Below, one piece after another: positions 15,036 through 24,506 of a stretch of DNA of 64,000 bases. A program made the position numbers and the translations under genes. Numbering within the stretch: position 1 is the first letter of the stretch; each line of letters starts with the position of its first letter. The stretch covers positions 25,258-89,257 of the forward strand of contig JANYDE010000140.1 of assembly GCA_025359915.1 (NCBI GenBank). The letters run 5' to 3'. This stretch comes from Chamaesiphon sp. 336R_metabinner_41. Lineage in GTDB: Bacteria; Cyanobacteriota; Cyanobacteriia; Cyanobacteriales; Chamaesiphonaceae. The notes below the pieces were generated by a model. It did no database searches and was not told where the DNA came from. It saw only the letters and a program-made list of their open reading frames with translations.

Positions 15036-17030
15036 CTATCGTTCGGTTAACTTCGTTAACACTTGATTTGAACGTTCTACAAATGTATTCATGCCGTCAG
15101 CATTGATGCCTTTCTGTGCCATTAAAGCCAGATCGTAGATATGTTGACAGACAAGATTTACTAAGTCTTGATTTGGCGAAGTTCCTTCAGATTGAATGAT
15201 AGATCCGCCGATACTTGCTAAATTTTGAATCAGTGGATGTGCGGTATTCACAACGAGAATGTGATCTTCGGGAAACTCAGCGACTTGTTGTTGCATCATC
15301 GCCATCATGTCTCGCATCCGACGGCTGGATTCTGGCAACAATACCATCGCAGGTGGCGTGGCTTGAGCGTTATCACCTTTGAGAGATTCGGTGCGGATAG
15401 TGACAGAGGGTTTATTAATTGCGGTAGTGAAGATTTCTTTAATTTGTTCGCTCCGAGTTTTGTTAGTGTTTGGATCGATGATTTCGGGGGTATCATCGGA
15501 TTTAATTAGACTGCTATCTAATTCTGCATCGACGCGGGAGAATTTGACATCGCGATGCTCTTGCTCAAGAAAACCAACGAAGTGAGTATCGATGAAGGAA
15601 TCGAGGAATAGTACTTCTAATCCCTGACTTTTGTGGAGTTGGATGTATGGTGACTGGCTTGCTTCATCGGTGGCGTAGAAAACCCGTTTTTCATAAGTAG
15701 GTTCGCTGACTTCCTCGCCTTCTGCTGGCTCTGGAGCTGCTTTGAGATGACGCTCTTTGTTGCGATCTAAATACTCATTTAAAGTAGTGTAAGGCAGACT
15801 TGGTTCGGCAGATTTCCATTCATCTTCTTCACCCTCAATTACGACCTCAGGCGTGACTACAGGGCTGACGAAGGTGGTGCGATAGATGATGATGTCTTCA
15901 ATTTGCTTTTTGAATTTATCATCGTTTAGACAGCCAAATTTGATGAAGGTACTGAGATCTTCCCAGCCTTTTGTATAGGACGCTCGATCGTCATGATAGA
16001 GTTCCTTGAGTCTGTCACCGACCTTTTTGGAGATATAATCAGAGATGCGACGGACAGTTCGATCGCTAGTCAAAGCACTTCGCGAAACATTGAGCGGAAT
16101 ATCGGTACTGTCGATCACTCCTCGCAATGGTAACAGAAACTTGGGAATCACTTCATCACAGCGATCGCTCACAAATACCTGATTGCAAAATAGTTTGGCT
16201 TGTCCTTTCGTCAGATCCAAGTCTGGACGCAATTTAGGGAAGTAAAGAATTCCATTCAGCGCGAACGGATAATCAGTATTTAGATGTACCCAAAGAAGTG
16301 GATCTTCTTCAAATGGATATAAATAACGATAGAATTCGAGATAGTCTTCTTTAGTTAGATTCTGCGGTGATTCCTTCCAAGGTGCTTTCTGTTTATTAAT
16401 GACTTCGCCATCGAGCGAAATCGCCACAGGCATAAAGTCACAATAAGTTTTCACTAATTGCTTAATTCGCGCTGGCTCTAAATATTCGACTTCCTCATCT
16501 TGCAGAGTCATCGTAATTGTCGTACCGCGTTCAGTCCGACTTGATTCGCTAATTTCAAAACTAGGCGAACCATCACAAGACCAGTGTACTGGAGTCGATC
16601 CATCCCGACAAGAGAGGGTATCGATTTCGACTAAACTGGCAACCATGAACGAGGAATAGAAGCCTAAACCAAAGTGTCCGATAATTTGTTGATCGCTATC
16701 TTTTGAGTATTTTTCGATGAACTCCTCAGCACTCGAAAAAGCGACTTGGTTGATATATTTTTTGACTTCATCGACACTCATCCCAATCCCATTATCGGTG
16801 ATTGACAGCGTTTTCTTGTCCTTGTCGATCGCAATACTAATCGCAGCTTCGCCAATCTCGCCACTGAATTCGCCAGCAAAGGACACCATCTTCAGTTTAC
16901 CGATGGCATCAACCGCGTTAGATATCAGTTCGCGCAAGAAGATTTCATGATCTGTATACAGAGATTTCTTGATGATCGGAAAGATATTCTCGGTATGGAT
17001 GGTAATGTTACCCTGTTCTAGCACTGTCAT
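15036..17030 (-). CDS. htpG: Molecular chaperone HtpG (Hsp90)
   Basis: This 664-residue protein carries all Hsp90 landmarks. They include the N-terminal ATPase (GHKL) motifs 'FLRELISNAVDAIGKL' (Glu and Asn boxes), 'ITDNGIGMS' and 'IGHFGLGFYSSFMVA'. The middle domain has 'GILYFPKLRPDLDL' and 'DSTDIPLNVSRSAL'. A C-terminal dimerisation region ends near 'QVLTKLTER'. It folds or protects client proteins in the cytosol under heat, light and oxidative stress. It appears monocistronic, with its own terminator and a roughly 140-bp upstream spacer. Length and motif order are normal for cyanobacterial HtpG. Confidence 0.97.
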   Translation of the reverse strand: MTVLEQGNITIHTENIFPIIKKSLYTDHEIFLRELISNAVDAIGKLKMVSFAGEFSGEIGEAAISIAIDKDKKTLSITDNGIGMSVDEVKKYINQVAFSSAEEFIEKYSKDSDQQIIGHFGLGFYSSFMVASLVEIDTLSCRDGSTPVHWSCDGSPSFEISESSRTERGTTITMTLQDEEVEYLEPARIKQLVKTYCDFMPVAISLDGEVINKQKAPWKESPQNLTKEDYLEFYRYLYPFEEDPLLWVHLNTDYPFALNGILYFPKLRPDLDLTKGQAKLFCNQVFVSDRCDEVIPKFLLPLRGVIDSTDIPLNVSRSALTSDRTVRRISDYISKKVGDRLKELYHDDRASYTKGWEDLSTFIKFGCLNDDKFKKQIEDIIIYRTTFVSPVVTPEVVIEGEEDEWKSAEPSLPYTTLNEYLDRNKERHLKAAPEPAEGEEVSEPTYEKRVFYATDEASQSPYIQLHKSQGLEVLFLDSFIDTHFVGFLEQEHRDVKFSRVDAELDSSLIKSDDTPEIIDPNTNKTRSEQIKEIFTTAINKPSVTIRTESLKGDNAQATPPAMVLLPESSRRMRDMMAMMQQQVAEFPEDHILVVNTAHPLIQNLASIGGSIIQSEGTSPNQDLVNLVCQHIYDLALMAQKGINADGMNTFVERSNQVLTKLTER

Positions 17031-17169
17031 ATGGCTATCGATCGCGGTTATGTATAGTTACCTGCATTGTATGTCGGATGGTGACTTGCAGCCTTTCGGG
17101 ATTTCCGTACCTAGGCGTAAATCAAAGTACAGATCCAACCACGCCCATAGTTCTGCTAGCAGCTAACGC

Positions 17170-18216
17170 CTAATTCAAAGCGGGTAACTTAGTTAAACCA
17201 ACAACCACACTAGGATTATCTTGCTTGAGTTGCGCCTCAAATCCCCAGCAAGCATCATTACCGATCTTCTTCAGTGCCATCTGTGCTTGACACCGCTCCG
17301 AGAGAATTTGGGCGACGCTAGAAAGCAATAATCGATCGTTTCTTTTGTACGCAATTTCAAATAATTTAATCGACTCTTTCAGGTCATTATCATTATGCTG
17401 TTCGCGACCGCGAATGCCTAGTAATTGCGCCTTGTAGTAAGTGAGTTCGGGATTTTGAGGTGCAAGTTTGATGGCAGCATTAATCGCGGTATTGGCTTTG
17501 TCATATTCTTTGAGATCTCGATAGCCGACATACATCCCCCGTAGAGCTAAATATTTGGGTTCGGCATTTTTTAGTCGATCGATCGCCTGCTTGGTATCAG
17601 AAAATGGTACATTGACAGCTAACAGCAGATCCATATAGCCCTTAACCAGATTTAACTCGGTATTATTAGAATCGATCTTTTGAGCTTTATCCATATATTC
17701 AAATACTTGTTGGAGCTTACTCAATGCGCCTAAGGCACCTCCATTTGCCTTTTTCAGCTCATAGGCTCCCAGAATTGCCAACCCCACACCCTGATACAAA
17801 TTGCCCCGCAGCGAATTTGTTTTGATCAATTGCTGGGCAACTTTAGAAGTTTTTTCTCCGTACTCTCTGACCTTTTCATAATCCCCTGCACTGAAGGGAT
17901 AAAGAGCATTCATTGCATAAGTTAGTGGCTCATTTGGTTCTGTTTTGAGTGCTGCTTCGAGATATTGTTTGGCTTTAACATAGTTACCATCCCGAAACAT
18001 TGCTTCTTTAGCTTTCTCGACATTGGATCCCTGTTTTGTCTTCTCTCCCGTTGGGGGAGGCATCATATTACTGTTAGGTTTTGCTGGTTTGGTTCCAGCA
18101 ACTGCGGGGCTAATCATGGAACTAAACTGACTCATCGGTACGACAATCGCCGATTGAATTAGAGTAAGAGTAGTAGCGAAGGCAAGTAGTGTGTGTGGAG
18201 AGAATTTTAATTTCAT
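17170..18216 (-). CDS. Exported TPR-like protein (conserved cyanobacterial type)
   Basis: This 348-residue protein has an N-terminal signal segment (about 7-40, 'TLLAFATTLTLIQSAIVVP', 'AVAGTKPAKP'). Helical repeats follow: 'AMFRDGNYVKAKQYLEAALK', 'NALYPFSAGDYEKVREY', 'VGYRDLKEYDKANTAINAAI'. It resembles the Sll0314-type family of secreted cyanobacterial proteins, whose function is unknown. It stands alone between htpG and an ABC ATPase gene on the other strand. The exported helical-repeat nature is clear, the biological role is not. Confidence 0.7.
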   Translation of the reverse strand: MKLKFSPHTLLAFATTLTLIQSAIVVPMSQFSSMISPAVAGTKPAKPNSNMMPPPTGEKTKQGSNVEKAKEAMFRDGNYVKAKQYLEAALKTEPNEPLTYAMNALYPFSAGDYEKVREYGEKTSKVAQQLIKTNSLRGNLYQGVGLAILGAYELKKANGGALGALSKLQQVFEYMDKAQKIDSNNTELNLVKGYMDLLLAVNVPFSDTKQAIDRLKNAEPKYLALRGMYVGYRDLKEYDKANTAINAAIKLAPQNPELTYYKAQLLGIRGREQHNDNDLKESIKLFEIAYKRNDRLLLSSVAQILSERCQAQMALKKIGNDACWGFEAQLKQDNPSVVVGLTKLPALN

Positions 18217-18463
18217 GAATCCTTAATTAGTAACTGTGGGATGTGGAGGGGTTTTTAAGAATGCTCGCTGTATTACAGAATAATTGGATTGACTTATCTT
18301 AACTAATGACTCGGAAATCGCAATATACTAGCGGACGTGACTATCGAGTTGATGTTCCGATCGATTGTTACAGATATCTTCTCTGCAACCAACCTTCCCC
18401 GAAGATGCGGAAAGGGACGGCACAGATGATCGCTCTTGCTCTTGCCCACCCCTACCTAAATTA

Positions 18464-19117
18464 ATGCTCAAACTCAAACATTTGTCCTACCATCCACCCG
18501 TGAGCAATCGATCGATTCTCACGGATCTTAACTTAGAACTAGCACCCCAGCAATTGGGCTTGATCGTGGGGGCGAGTGGTTCGGGCAAAAGTACTTTGCT
18601 GGAAATTTTGGCAGGATTGGCAAGTAGTACCAGTGGCGGTGTCTATTGGCGCGATCGCGTGTTAAACTCCGAATTACTCCAACAATTGGGTGGGTTAGTA
18701 TTTCAGTTTCCCGAACGGCATTTTTGTACCAATTCAATCTTAGAAGAGTTGCGGTTGGGACATCCTGAATTAGGCGCGGAACGAGTAGAGCAAGCTCTGA
18801 TCTCAGTGGGTTTAGCCGACTTACCTTTGCAAGCATCTCCTCATGCCCTCAGCGGCGGACAGCAACGACGATTAGCCCTGGCGGTGCAATTAATCAGGCA
18901 ACCCCATTTACTGCTGTTGGATGAGCCGACAGCGGGCTTAGATTGGTCGATGCGACAGCAGTTGGTGAGTCTATTGGGCAAGCTCAAGCAGGATTGGACG
19001 TTACTCGTCGTCACCCACGATGCTGGGGATTTACTGGCAATTGCTGATAAATGCTGGCAGATCGATCGAGGAATCTTAACCGAATCAAAAATTGTTGACG
19101 GCAAACTTGCTAGATAA
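18464..19117 (+). CDS. ABC transporter ATP-binding protein
   Basis: I choose the ATG at 18464 ('MLKLKHLSYHPP'), giving 217 residues; the upstream frame to 18365 lacks domain homology. The subunit is a standard ABC ATPase: Walker A 'VGASGSGKSTLLE', Q-loop 'VFQFPERHF', signature 'LSGGQQRRLAL', Walker B 'LLLLDEPTAGLD' and the H-loop 'VVTHDAGD'. The 'FPERHFC' Q-loop resembles the cobalt/ECF-type (CbiO-like) group, but no partner permease gene is adjacent, so the substrate is unknown. Its 3' end overlaps the convergent methyltransferase-glycosyltransferase gene by 8 bp. Confidence 0.88.
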   Translation: MLKLKHLSYHPPVSNRSILTDLNLELAPQQLGLIVGASGSGKSTLLEILAGLASSTSGGVYWRDRVLNSELLQQLGGLVFQFPERHFCTNSILEELRLGHPELGAERVEQALISVGLADLPLQASPHALSGGQQRRLALAVQLIRQPHLLLLDEPTAGLDWSMRQQLVSLLGKLKQDWTLLVVTHDAGDLLAIADKCWQIDRGILTESKIVDGKLAR

Positions 19118-20564
19118 ACTTGATTTTTTGAGCGGCATACAGACACATTTTGATTAAGATTAAACCCTCGCGAACGTGGGCAATATTTGAGGATCCATAG
19201 GTGCGAGATTGATAACGAACCGGGACTTCGACGATATGTAGGTTTAATTTAGCCGCGCCAAACAGGAGATCGAAATCTCCAAACGGATCGAAGTCTCCAA
19301 AGTAACTGCGATTAGCGACAATTCGTAAATAATCCTCGCGCCACAATACTTTCGTGCCGCATAAAGTATCTTTAATATTCTGTCCTAGTAGAAAGGAAAA
19401 GACTAGCGCAAAAAATTTATTTGCTAACGTATTCAGCCAGGGCATCGCCGATTGAGAATAGGGATAGACTAATCGCGAACCATTAATAAACTCCCCTCGT
19501 CCACTGACAATCGTGCCGACAAAATTCACTAATTCTTCGGGTTGGACTGTCAAATCTGCATCTAAAATAATCAGGATATCTCCAGTCGCCTGTCCAAATC
19601 CCAATCTGACAGCATCACCTTTGCCTTTGCCAGATTGTTGAAATGCTTTGATTTTAAAATCTCCGCGATATTCTCGTGCCAATGTTTGAATTATCTCCCA
19701 GGTATTGTCTTGGGAATGACCTTCAACAAAAATAACTTCGGTATAGTTGCCTAATTGTGGCAATCGTTTGATCGCCGCAGAAATATTCCCAGCTTCATTC
19801 CGCGCAGGTATAATCACACTCACACTATAATCCTGGGGATCGGCAGAGCGATAAAGCTGTTTGCGGGCGACAATATAATTAGTTAAACATAAGTGATTGA
19901 CGATCGGTAGGGGACTGAAATATCGATTGATAAAATTAGATATAACTGGAATGTATTTAGGCAGGATAAAACGTCTACCAATTTTGACCGATTGATACCC
20001 TGTGATATTTAATAAGTTAATTGCATCATTCATCGACAACCAACTTTGAGGCGGCTGGGGACGACGTTGCCCGATTCGTCCCGAGATGTGTAAGATCGGT
20101 TCCCACAGGAAGTTATGAAAGTTGAGAATGATTTTCGTGCGCGGATGACAAATTCGATGCAATTTTTCTAGTACTCGTTGAATATTAGTCAGATCGCCTA
20201 ATACATCAGATAAAATAATATAGTCAAATTCAGTATCGAGTAAATGATGCTGGAGAGTGGTTTCTCCGTCTAGATATTCAATATCGATACAATGAAAATT
20301 TAGCTGTGGATATTTAGTTTTAGCTAACTCGACAACAGCCGATGAGAAGTCAATGCCAACACCTATCGCTGGTTTAACATTTGCCAGTAGATTCCCAGTT
20401 CCGCACCCAATTTCCAAAACCTTACTACCAATTGGAATCAAAAATTGGTGCAATCGATCGAGATCTTGATAATAATAACGATTGCGCCGTGCCCACCAAT
20501 CAAGTTCTAAAGCAGTCTCATCAAAATGTTTTTGAGTGCGTTCGGTTACTGACTGATTAGACAT
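19110..20564 (-). CDS. Methyltransferase-glycosyltransferase 2 fusion (dolichol-P-mannose-synthase-like)
   Basis: This 484-residue protein fuses two domains. Residues about 40-200 form a class I methyltransferase ('VLEIGCGTGNLLANV', 'DYIILSDVLGDLTNI', 'KIILNFHNFLWEP'). Residues about 245-480 form a GT-A glycosyltransferase family 2 domain ('VSVIIPARNEAGNISAAIK', 'VIFVEGHSQDNTWEII', 'LDADLTVQPEEL', 'DTLCGTKVLWRE') closest in style to polyprenyl-phosphate sugar synthases. It would load a sugar onto a polyprenyl-phosphate carrier, with the methyltransferase modifying sugar or lipid. It lies 25 bp downstream of an ArnT-like transferase gene, forming a lipid-linked glycosylation unit. Confidence 0.88.
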   Translation of the reverse strand: MSNQSVTERTQKHFDETALELDWWARRNRYYYQDLDRLHQFLIPIGSKVLEIGCGTGNLLANVKPAIGVGIDFSSAVVELAKTKYPQLNFHCIDIEYLDGETTLQHHLLDTEFDYIILSDVLGDLTNIQRVLEKLHRICHPRTKIILNFHNFLWEPILHISGRIGQRRPQPPQSWLSMNDAINLLNITGYQSVKIGRRFILPKYIPVISNFINRYFSPLPIVNHLCLTNYIVARKQLYRSADPQDYSVSVIIPARNEAGNISAAIKRLPQLGNYTEVIFVEGHSQDNTWEIIQTLAREYRGDFKIKAFQQSGKGKGDAVRLGFGQATGDILIILDADLTVQPEELVNFVGTIVSGRGEFINGSRLVYPYSQSAMPWLNTLANKFFALVFSFLLGQNIKDTLCGTKVLWREDYLRIVANRSYFGDFDPFGDFDLLFGAAKLNLHIVEVPVRYQSRTYGSSNIAHVREGLILIKMCLYAAQKIKFI

Positions 20565-20589
20565 GTATATTCCTATAAATAATTACCAA

Positions 20590-22299
20590 CTATCGACTAA
20601 TTTTCTGAATTAGTTTCCAGCCTTGTACAGTACCAACAATCCGAGATCGAGTTGCTAATTGAGGGGGAATGCTCAATGTCCAAGCATAAGATCGATCGGG
20701 TAAATCTGTAAAGCTCTGTACTTGTTTCCCTTGCCGTGGAGTGTAGAAACTCAATAATACCAGTGTTTTATGCTCTTCACCCGTCAGAAAGTGTTTTTGT
20801 GTACTACTCGCCTTGAAACCATCACTTTCAACTGTATTGCTCAAGATATTTACGGACTGAACAGGGCTACTTGCCACCGCCTGTTGAATCTGTGCTTGGT
20901 GAAATGCAGCGGTAAATTCTGGCGTTCTATCTGTCCAGGAACCTTGCCACCCCACCGCCATAAACGTCAACCACACTGGCACTAGCCAAGCAGCCAACCA
21001 GTAAGGTGTACTCAATGGTTGCCAGCGTTTCCACAAAATGGTGATACTCGCCCAACCACAGCCCAAAATGATTGCAGGTACAGCAAACATACGGGCTGCT
21101 GGAGGGATGAAAATACCGCCGATAGGTTGATCGCCAACGATGATAATTATGATACCAGCGATCGTCAGCAAAATACCCAAGCCACTAAAAATGTCACTGA
21201 GTAATGTTACTAGCCGATACCAGTGGGGAAATCGATGGCGACTAACTTGGGTGAATTTAACGAATGCGGTGGCTGCAAGCAGTGCCAAAAATGGCAACAA
21301 TTGCATCATATAGTAGGGCATTCTGGTCTTAAATGAGCTGAGTAAAATAAATAAACAAATCAGATAGCCTAATGTTAAACTCAGCGCGGAATAATTAATA
21401 TCTGGCAATAGTCTTCGCCACACGACGATGCCACCAATGATACTAAATAATACCCAAGGGAAAACATTCACAGGTAGATTCCAGAGGTAATAAAACGGTC
21501 CAGGATTATAAGTATTAGTTTTGGATAGAAAAAGTAGCTTACCAACTAATTCCTGAACTGGCATTATTCCATATAATTGACAACTTAAGATCAGCCATAA
21601 TCCAGTCGGGATAGCACCAATAACTAACCCCAGATAAATGCCTGGATTTGCTAGTAATTTACGGTAGCGTCGTTGCGAACTAACATATGGCAACAACGCT
21701 ACCATCGGTACAAAAATCATAAATCCTTTGAACAAGAATCCCCAGCCAACCGTCGCACCAGCAATAACGCTCCAACCCCAATGATGCGATACAGTAGCTA
21801 ACCGAGTAGATCGTAAATCAGTAATTTGTAACAATGACAAAATTCCTAATAATTCGATCGATACCAATACTGTATTTTGCTGTGCCGTATGAGCTTCACT
21901 CACCCATAATCCCATCAGCATCAAGATAAATGCGCCCAACCAAGCAATCTTTTCGGTGAAGAGAATTTTGCCGACTTCATAAGTTAAAAGTACGCTCAGA
22001 ATGCAAGCAACCATACTCGGAAATCGCACGCTAAATTCATTCAATCCAAATAGATGATATGATAGTGCGATTAACCATTGAATCCCAATCGTGCGATCGT
22101 AAATTGGTTTCCCCCACCATTGCGGTGTTAGCCAATCGCCAGTTTCCCAAATCCCACGAGCTTGCACTGCATAGAAACCCTCATCATGCGCCAGTAAGCT
22201 GTAATGATGACCATCGATCGATAATAATGATAACGTGATGAGAAATAAGATCGATCGCGGAAATCGATGTAATAGGGTCAAGTAATTTTGGGTATTCAC
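20590..22299 (-). CDS. ArnT-like glycosyltransferase family 39 membrane protein
   Basis: This 569-residue protein has about 11-13 membrane helices. An early periplasmic acidic loop 'LAHDEGFYAVQARGIWETGD' (about 36-55) carries the Asp-Glu pair expected of GT-C fold enzymes such as ArnT. Further features are 'QWLIALSYHLFGLNEFSVRFPS' (quoted in part; typical of GT39/PMT_2) and 'LLSSFKTRMPYYMMQLLPF'. It should move a sugar from a polyprenyl-phosphate donor to lipid, protein or glycan on the outer face. It is cotranscribed with the GT2 fusion and divergent from a small EmrE-like gene, matching the ArnC/ArnE-F/ArnT logic. Confidence 0.88.
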   Translation of the reverse strand: MNTQNYLTLLHRFPRSILFLITLSLLSIDGHHYSLLAHDEGFYAVQARGIWETGDWLTPQWWGKPIYDRTIGIQWLIALSYHLFGLNEFSVRFPSMVACILSVLLTYEVGKILFTEKIAWLGAFILMLMGLWVSEAHTAQQNTVLVSIELLGILSLLQITDLRSTRLATVSHHWGWSVIAGATVGWGFLFKGFMIFVPMVALLPYVSSQRRYRKLLANPGIYLGLVIGAIPTGLWLILSCQLYGIMPVQELVGKLLFLSKTNTYNPGPFYYLWNLPVNVFPWVLFSIIGGIVVWRRLLPDINYSALSLTLGYLICLFILLSSFKTRMPYYMMQLLPFLALLAATAFVKFTQVSRHRFPHWYRLVTLLSDIFSGLGILLTIAGIIIIIVGDQPIGGIFIPPAARMFAVPAIILGCGWASITILWKRWQPLSTPYWLAAWLVPVWLTFMAVGWQGSWTDRTPEFTAAFHQAQIQQAVASSPVQSVNILSNTVESDGFKASSTQKHFLTGEEHKTLVLLSFYTPRQGKQVQSFTDLPDRSYAWTLSIPPQLATRSRIVGTVQGWKLIQKISR

Positions 22300-22496
22300 A
22301 ATAGATAAGGGCTGTTTTAGCTAGTAATCGTCTCGTATTTTGTGTGGTGGCATACGAACCCGCTAGTTCTCTGAGTAATAATCAATCTATCGCGGTAGAA
22401 TAGATTTGGATGTGAGTATACTTGCCAACCCCACCACGGCAGAAATACGATAGACTCGATCGATAGCTTTGTATAGTAACACCTAAGGATTTAATT

Positions 22497-22865
22497 GTGA
22501 TCTTGCCAGAACTAAGTTTATTACTGATTTCCATTTTAGCTGGCGTATTCGGTCAATTTTTTTTGAAAATTGGAGCTTTAAAACTTGGCAAGGTGGAGAT
22601 TGATAATGCCGTAAATCATGTTCTCAGTATTATTACCACCCCTGAGTTACTCATTGGTTTAACTTGTTATGCGATGGGTGCAATTGTTTATATATTACTG
22701 CTGACTCGTGTAAATCTGAGTGTTGCGGCTCCAGCAATTTCGCTAAGTTATATTTTATCATTTTTGTTGGGTCATTTCTGGTTTCGAGAGTCGGTTGTTT
22801 TCAGCCAATTAATTGGTTTGGCAGCTATTTCAGTCGGGGTAATTTTAGTCGTATCCCAAAAATAA
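22497..22865 (+). CDS. Small EamA/SMR-like membrane protein (ArnE/EmrE type)
   Basis: This 122-residue protein starts at GTG and has four hydrophobic helices: 'LSLLLISILAGVFGQFFLK', 'LLIGLTCYAMGAIVYILLL', 'VAAPAISLSYILSFLLGHFW' and 'LIGLAAISVGVILVV'. This is the size and layout of half-EamA / SMR proteins such as ArnE, ArnF and EmrE, which act as dimers to move small molecules or lipid-linked sugars across the membrane. Its position head-to-head with the GT39 gene (about 197 bp apart) supports a flippase role for a polyprenyl-phosphate sugar. A multidrug-efflux function is the alternative. Confidence 0.8.
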   Translation: MILPELSLLLISILAGVFGQFFLKIGALKLGKVEIDNAVNHVLSIITTPELLIGLTCYAMGAIVYILLLTRVNLSVAAPAISLSYILSFLLGHFWFRESVVFSQLIGLAAISVGVILVVSQK

Positions 22866-23100
22866 CAAACACAAAAGCCTCCTAATCTCAAAGTCATGTA
22901 AGTAGGTATGTATGTGCAATCATTCACAAGCTAGAAGTTGCTTAAATCCTAAGCTAGACTAATACATCCACCAACTAGTACTCGGCGGAGTAAATCTAGC
23001 TTACTATTTTGAGGAGATGAGGAGACTGGGAGACTGGGAGAAATAAATGGGATCCTGACTTCCGCCGCTTATTACTAGATATAAATTATCAATTATCAAC

Positions 23101-23847
23101 ATGAATCTATCATCAATTTCCAGTCCAAATAATTTGCCAAGTATGGAATCAATTTGGCAAGACACGATTGATTGGTCACCAACGGAAGAGCAGCAATTAA
23201 AATTACATTTTTTATATGTAGCGGTGATTACTGCCAATCAAAGATTGAATCTAACTAGAATTACCGAACCCGAAGAATTTTGGGAAAAACATCTCTGGGA
23301 TTCCATCCGAGGTGTTGGCGATCTAATTACTAATCCATCCGCGATGAATGTTGTTGATATTGGTACTGGGGCAGGATTTCCTGGATTGCCACTGGCGATT
23401 GCTAGAGCTGATTGGCAAATGACATTAGTTGATTCTACTGCCAAAAAGATCGGATTTATCGAATCAATCGCCCCAGAAATTGGCTTGGCAAATATTCATC
23501 CTTTAGTCAGTCGGATCGAAGAATTGGGACAACAAAAAGAACACCGTCATCAATACGATCTTGCCCTAGTTCGAGCGGTAGCATCGGCAAATATTTGTGC
23601 TGAATACGCACTCCCGTTAGTAAAAATTGGTGGAACAGCAATTCTCTATCGTGGAAATTGGACGGAAGAAGAAAGCGAAAGTCTCGAACTAGCAGTAGCT
23701 AAATTAGGTGGGGAGATTAGTAAGATCGATCGATTTACCACTCCCCTCAGCAATAGTATCCGTCACTGTATTCGGATCGAGAAAACTGCAAATACACATC
23801 CCTATTATCCTCGTGCAGTTGGTATTCCCACATTGAAACCAATTTAA
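23101..23847 (+). CDS. rsmG: 16S rRNA (guanine527-N7)-methyltransferase RsmG
   Basis: This 248-residue protein matches RsmG/GidB: 'HLWDSIRGVGDL' near the N-terminus, motif I 'VVDIGTGAGFPGLPLAIA' (about 82-99), 'LVDSTAKKIGFIE', and 'LALVRAVASANICAEYALPL'. It methylates G527 in the 530 loop of 16S rRNA. The length is normal. It stands alone, preceded by GAGACTG-type heptamers and followed by an ATCTCCC heptamer array and the cobalamin riboswitch. Confidence 0.95.
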   Translation: MNLSSISSPNNLPSMESIWQDTIDWSPTEEQQLKLHFLYVAVITANQRLNLTRITEPEEFWEKHLWDSIRGVGDLITNPSAMNVVDIGTGAGFPGLPLAIARADWQMTLVDSTAKKIGFIESIAPEIGLANIHPLVSRIEELGQQKEHRHQYDLALVRAVASANICAEYALPLVKIGGTAILYRGNWTEEESESLELAVAKLGGEISKIDRFTTPLSNSIRHCIRIEKTANTHPYYPRAVGIPTLKPI

Positions 23848-23851
23848 ATTA

Positions 23852-23915
23852 TTCTCCAATCTCCAATCTCCAATCTCCCATCTCCCATCTCCCATCTCCC
23901 ATCTCCCATCTATCC
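23852..23915. repeat. ATCTCC(A/C) heptamer tandem repeat
   Basis: About nine copies of a 7-base unit, first ATCTCCA then ATCTCCC, sit directly between the rsmG stop and the riboswitch. The same heptamer (as AGATGGG) recurs near 26706, 54663 and 58688. Confidence 0.9.
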
Positions 23916-23935
23916 CAAAGACCTGTATAATGATA

Positions 23936-24066
23936 TTTCTGGTTTGAGTGGGGAACAGCCACTCAAAGTAATGGGGAAAGATTGGTGAAAATCCAGCACT
24001 GTCCCGCAACTGTAAATCGACTGCAACTTAGCATCGATCGAGTCAGAACGCCCACCAGTAGATATA
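23936..24066 (+). promoter_or_regulatory. Cobalamin (adenosylcobalamin) riboswitch
   Basis: The segment contains the conserved core of B12 riboswitches. After a GAGTG...CACTC hairpin (23946-23964) it reads ATGGGGAAAGATTGGTGAAAA, then TCCAGCAC, then the signature GTCCCGCAACTGTAAA (24001-24016) and a final 'GAGTCAGAACGCCC' (24040-24053). It lies 27-40 bp upstream of the GTG start of the DUF1636 gene. The expected effect is lower expression of the downstream genes when cobalamin is plentiful. Boundaries are approximate. Confidence 0.93.
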
Positions 24067-24092
24067 TGTCCGATTAACCTACGAGGTATTAG

Positions 24093-24506
24093 GTGAACCC
24101 ACAACATTGTTTATTTGTTTGTACCACTTGCGGCAGTAAGTGGCAAGATGGTCAGCGCGTTGGTAACAGTGCCGGAGAATTACTGTTGCAAGAACTGCAA
24201 GCTTTGCATGAGCACTGGGATTTAGCGGCAGAATTTCCGATTCAAGCGGTTGGTTGTATGAGTGCCTGTAGTCGCTCTTGTGCGATCTCTTTTGCTGGAG
24301 CTGGCAAGCATACTTATTTATTTGGCGATGTGGCGACGAAGGATCCGAGTATCCCACTAAGTAATATTCTCGACTGTGCCGAAAAATACTATCAGCATTC
24401 CGAGGGCGTATTACCTTGGGCCGAACGTCCCGCACCCTTAAAACAAGGTATTCTCGCGAAAATCCCCCCACTCACGATCCCGACTCCTACTCATGCGGCA
24501 CTATAA
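24093..24506 (+). CDS. DUF1636 family metal-binding protein under B12 riboswitch control
   Basis: This 137-residue protein starts at GTG ('MNPQHCLFVCTTCGSKW'). It carries C10-x2-C13 near the N-terminus and a second cysteine cluster 'VGCMSACSRSCAISFAGAG' (about 50-69), a thioredoxin-like [2Fe-2S] ferredoxin-type layout seen in DUF1636 (predicted metal-binding) proteins. The cobalamin riboswitch immediately upstream ties it to cobalamin or cobalt metabolism, probably in metal handling or as a redox partner in B12 synthesis. It overlaps the next gene by 14 bp, indicating translational coupling. The biochemical activity is not established for the family as far as I know. Confidence 0.82.
   Translation: MNPQHCLFVCTTCGSKWQDGQRVGNSAGELLLQELQALHEHWDLAAEFPIQAVGCMSACSRSCAISFAGAGKHTYLFGDVATKDPSIPLSNILDCAEKYYQHSEGVLPWAERPAPLKQGILAKIPPLTIPTPTHAAL

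Noticed and set aside
22866..23100. Possible small gene between the EmrE-like gene and rsmG
   Set aside because: Only repeats and short frames without start or composition support are present.
24079..24471. 130-codon minus-strand frame over the DUF1636 gene and riboswitch
   Set aside because: It is antisense to a well-supported gene, has an atypical composition and no recognisable domain.
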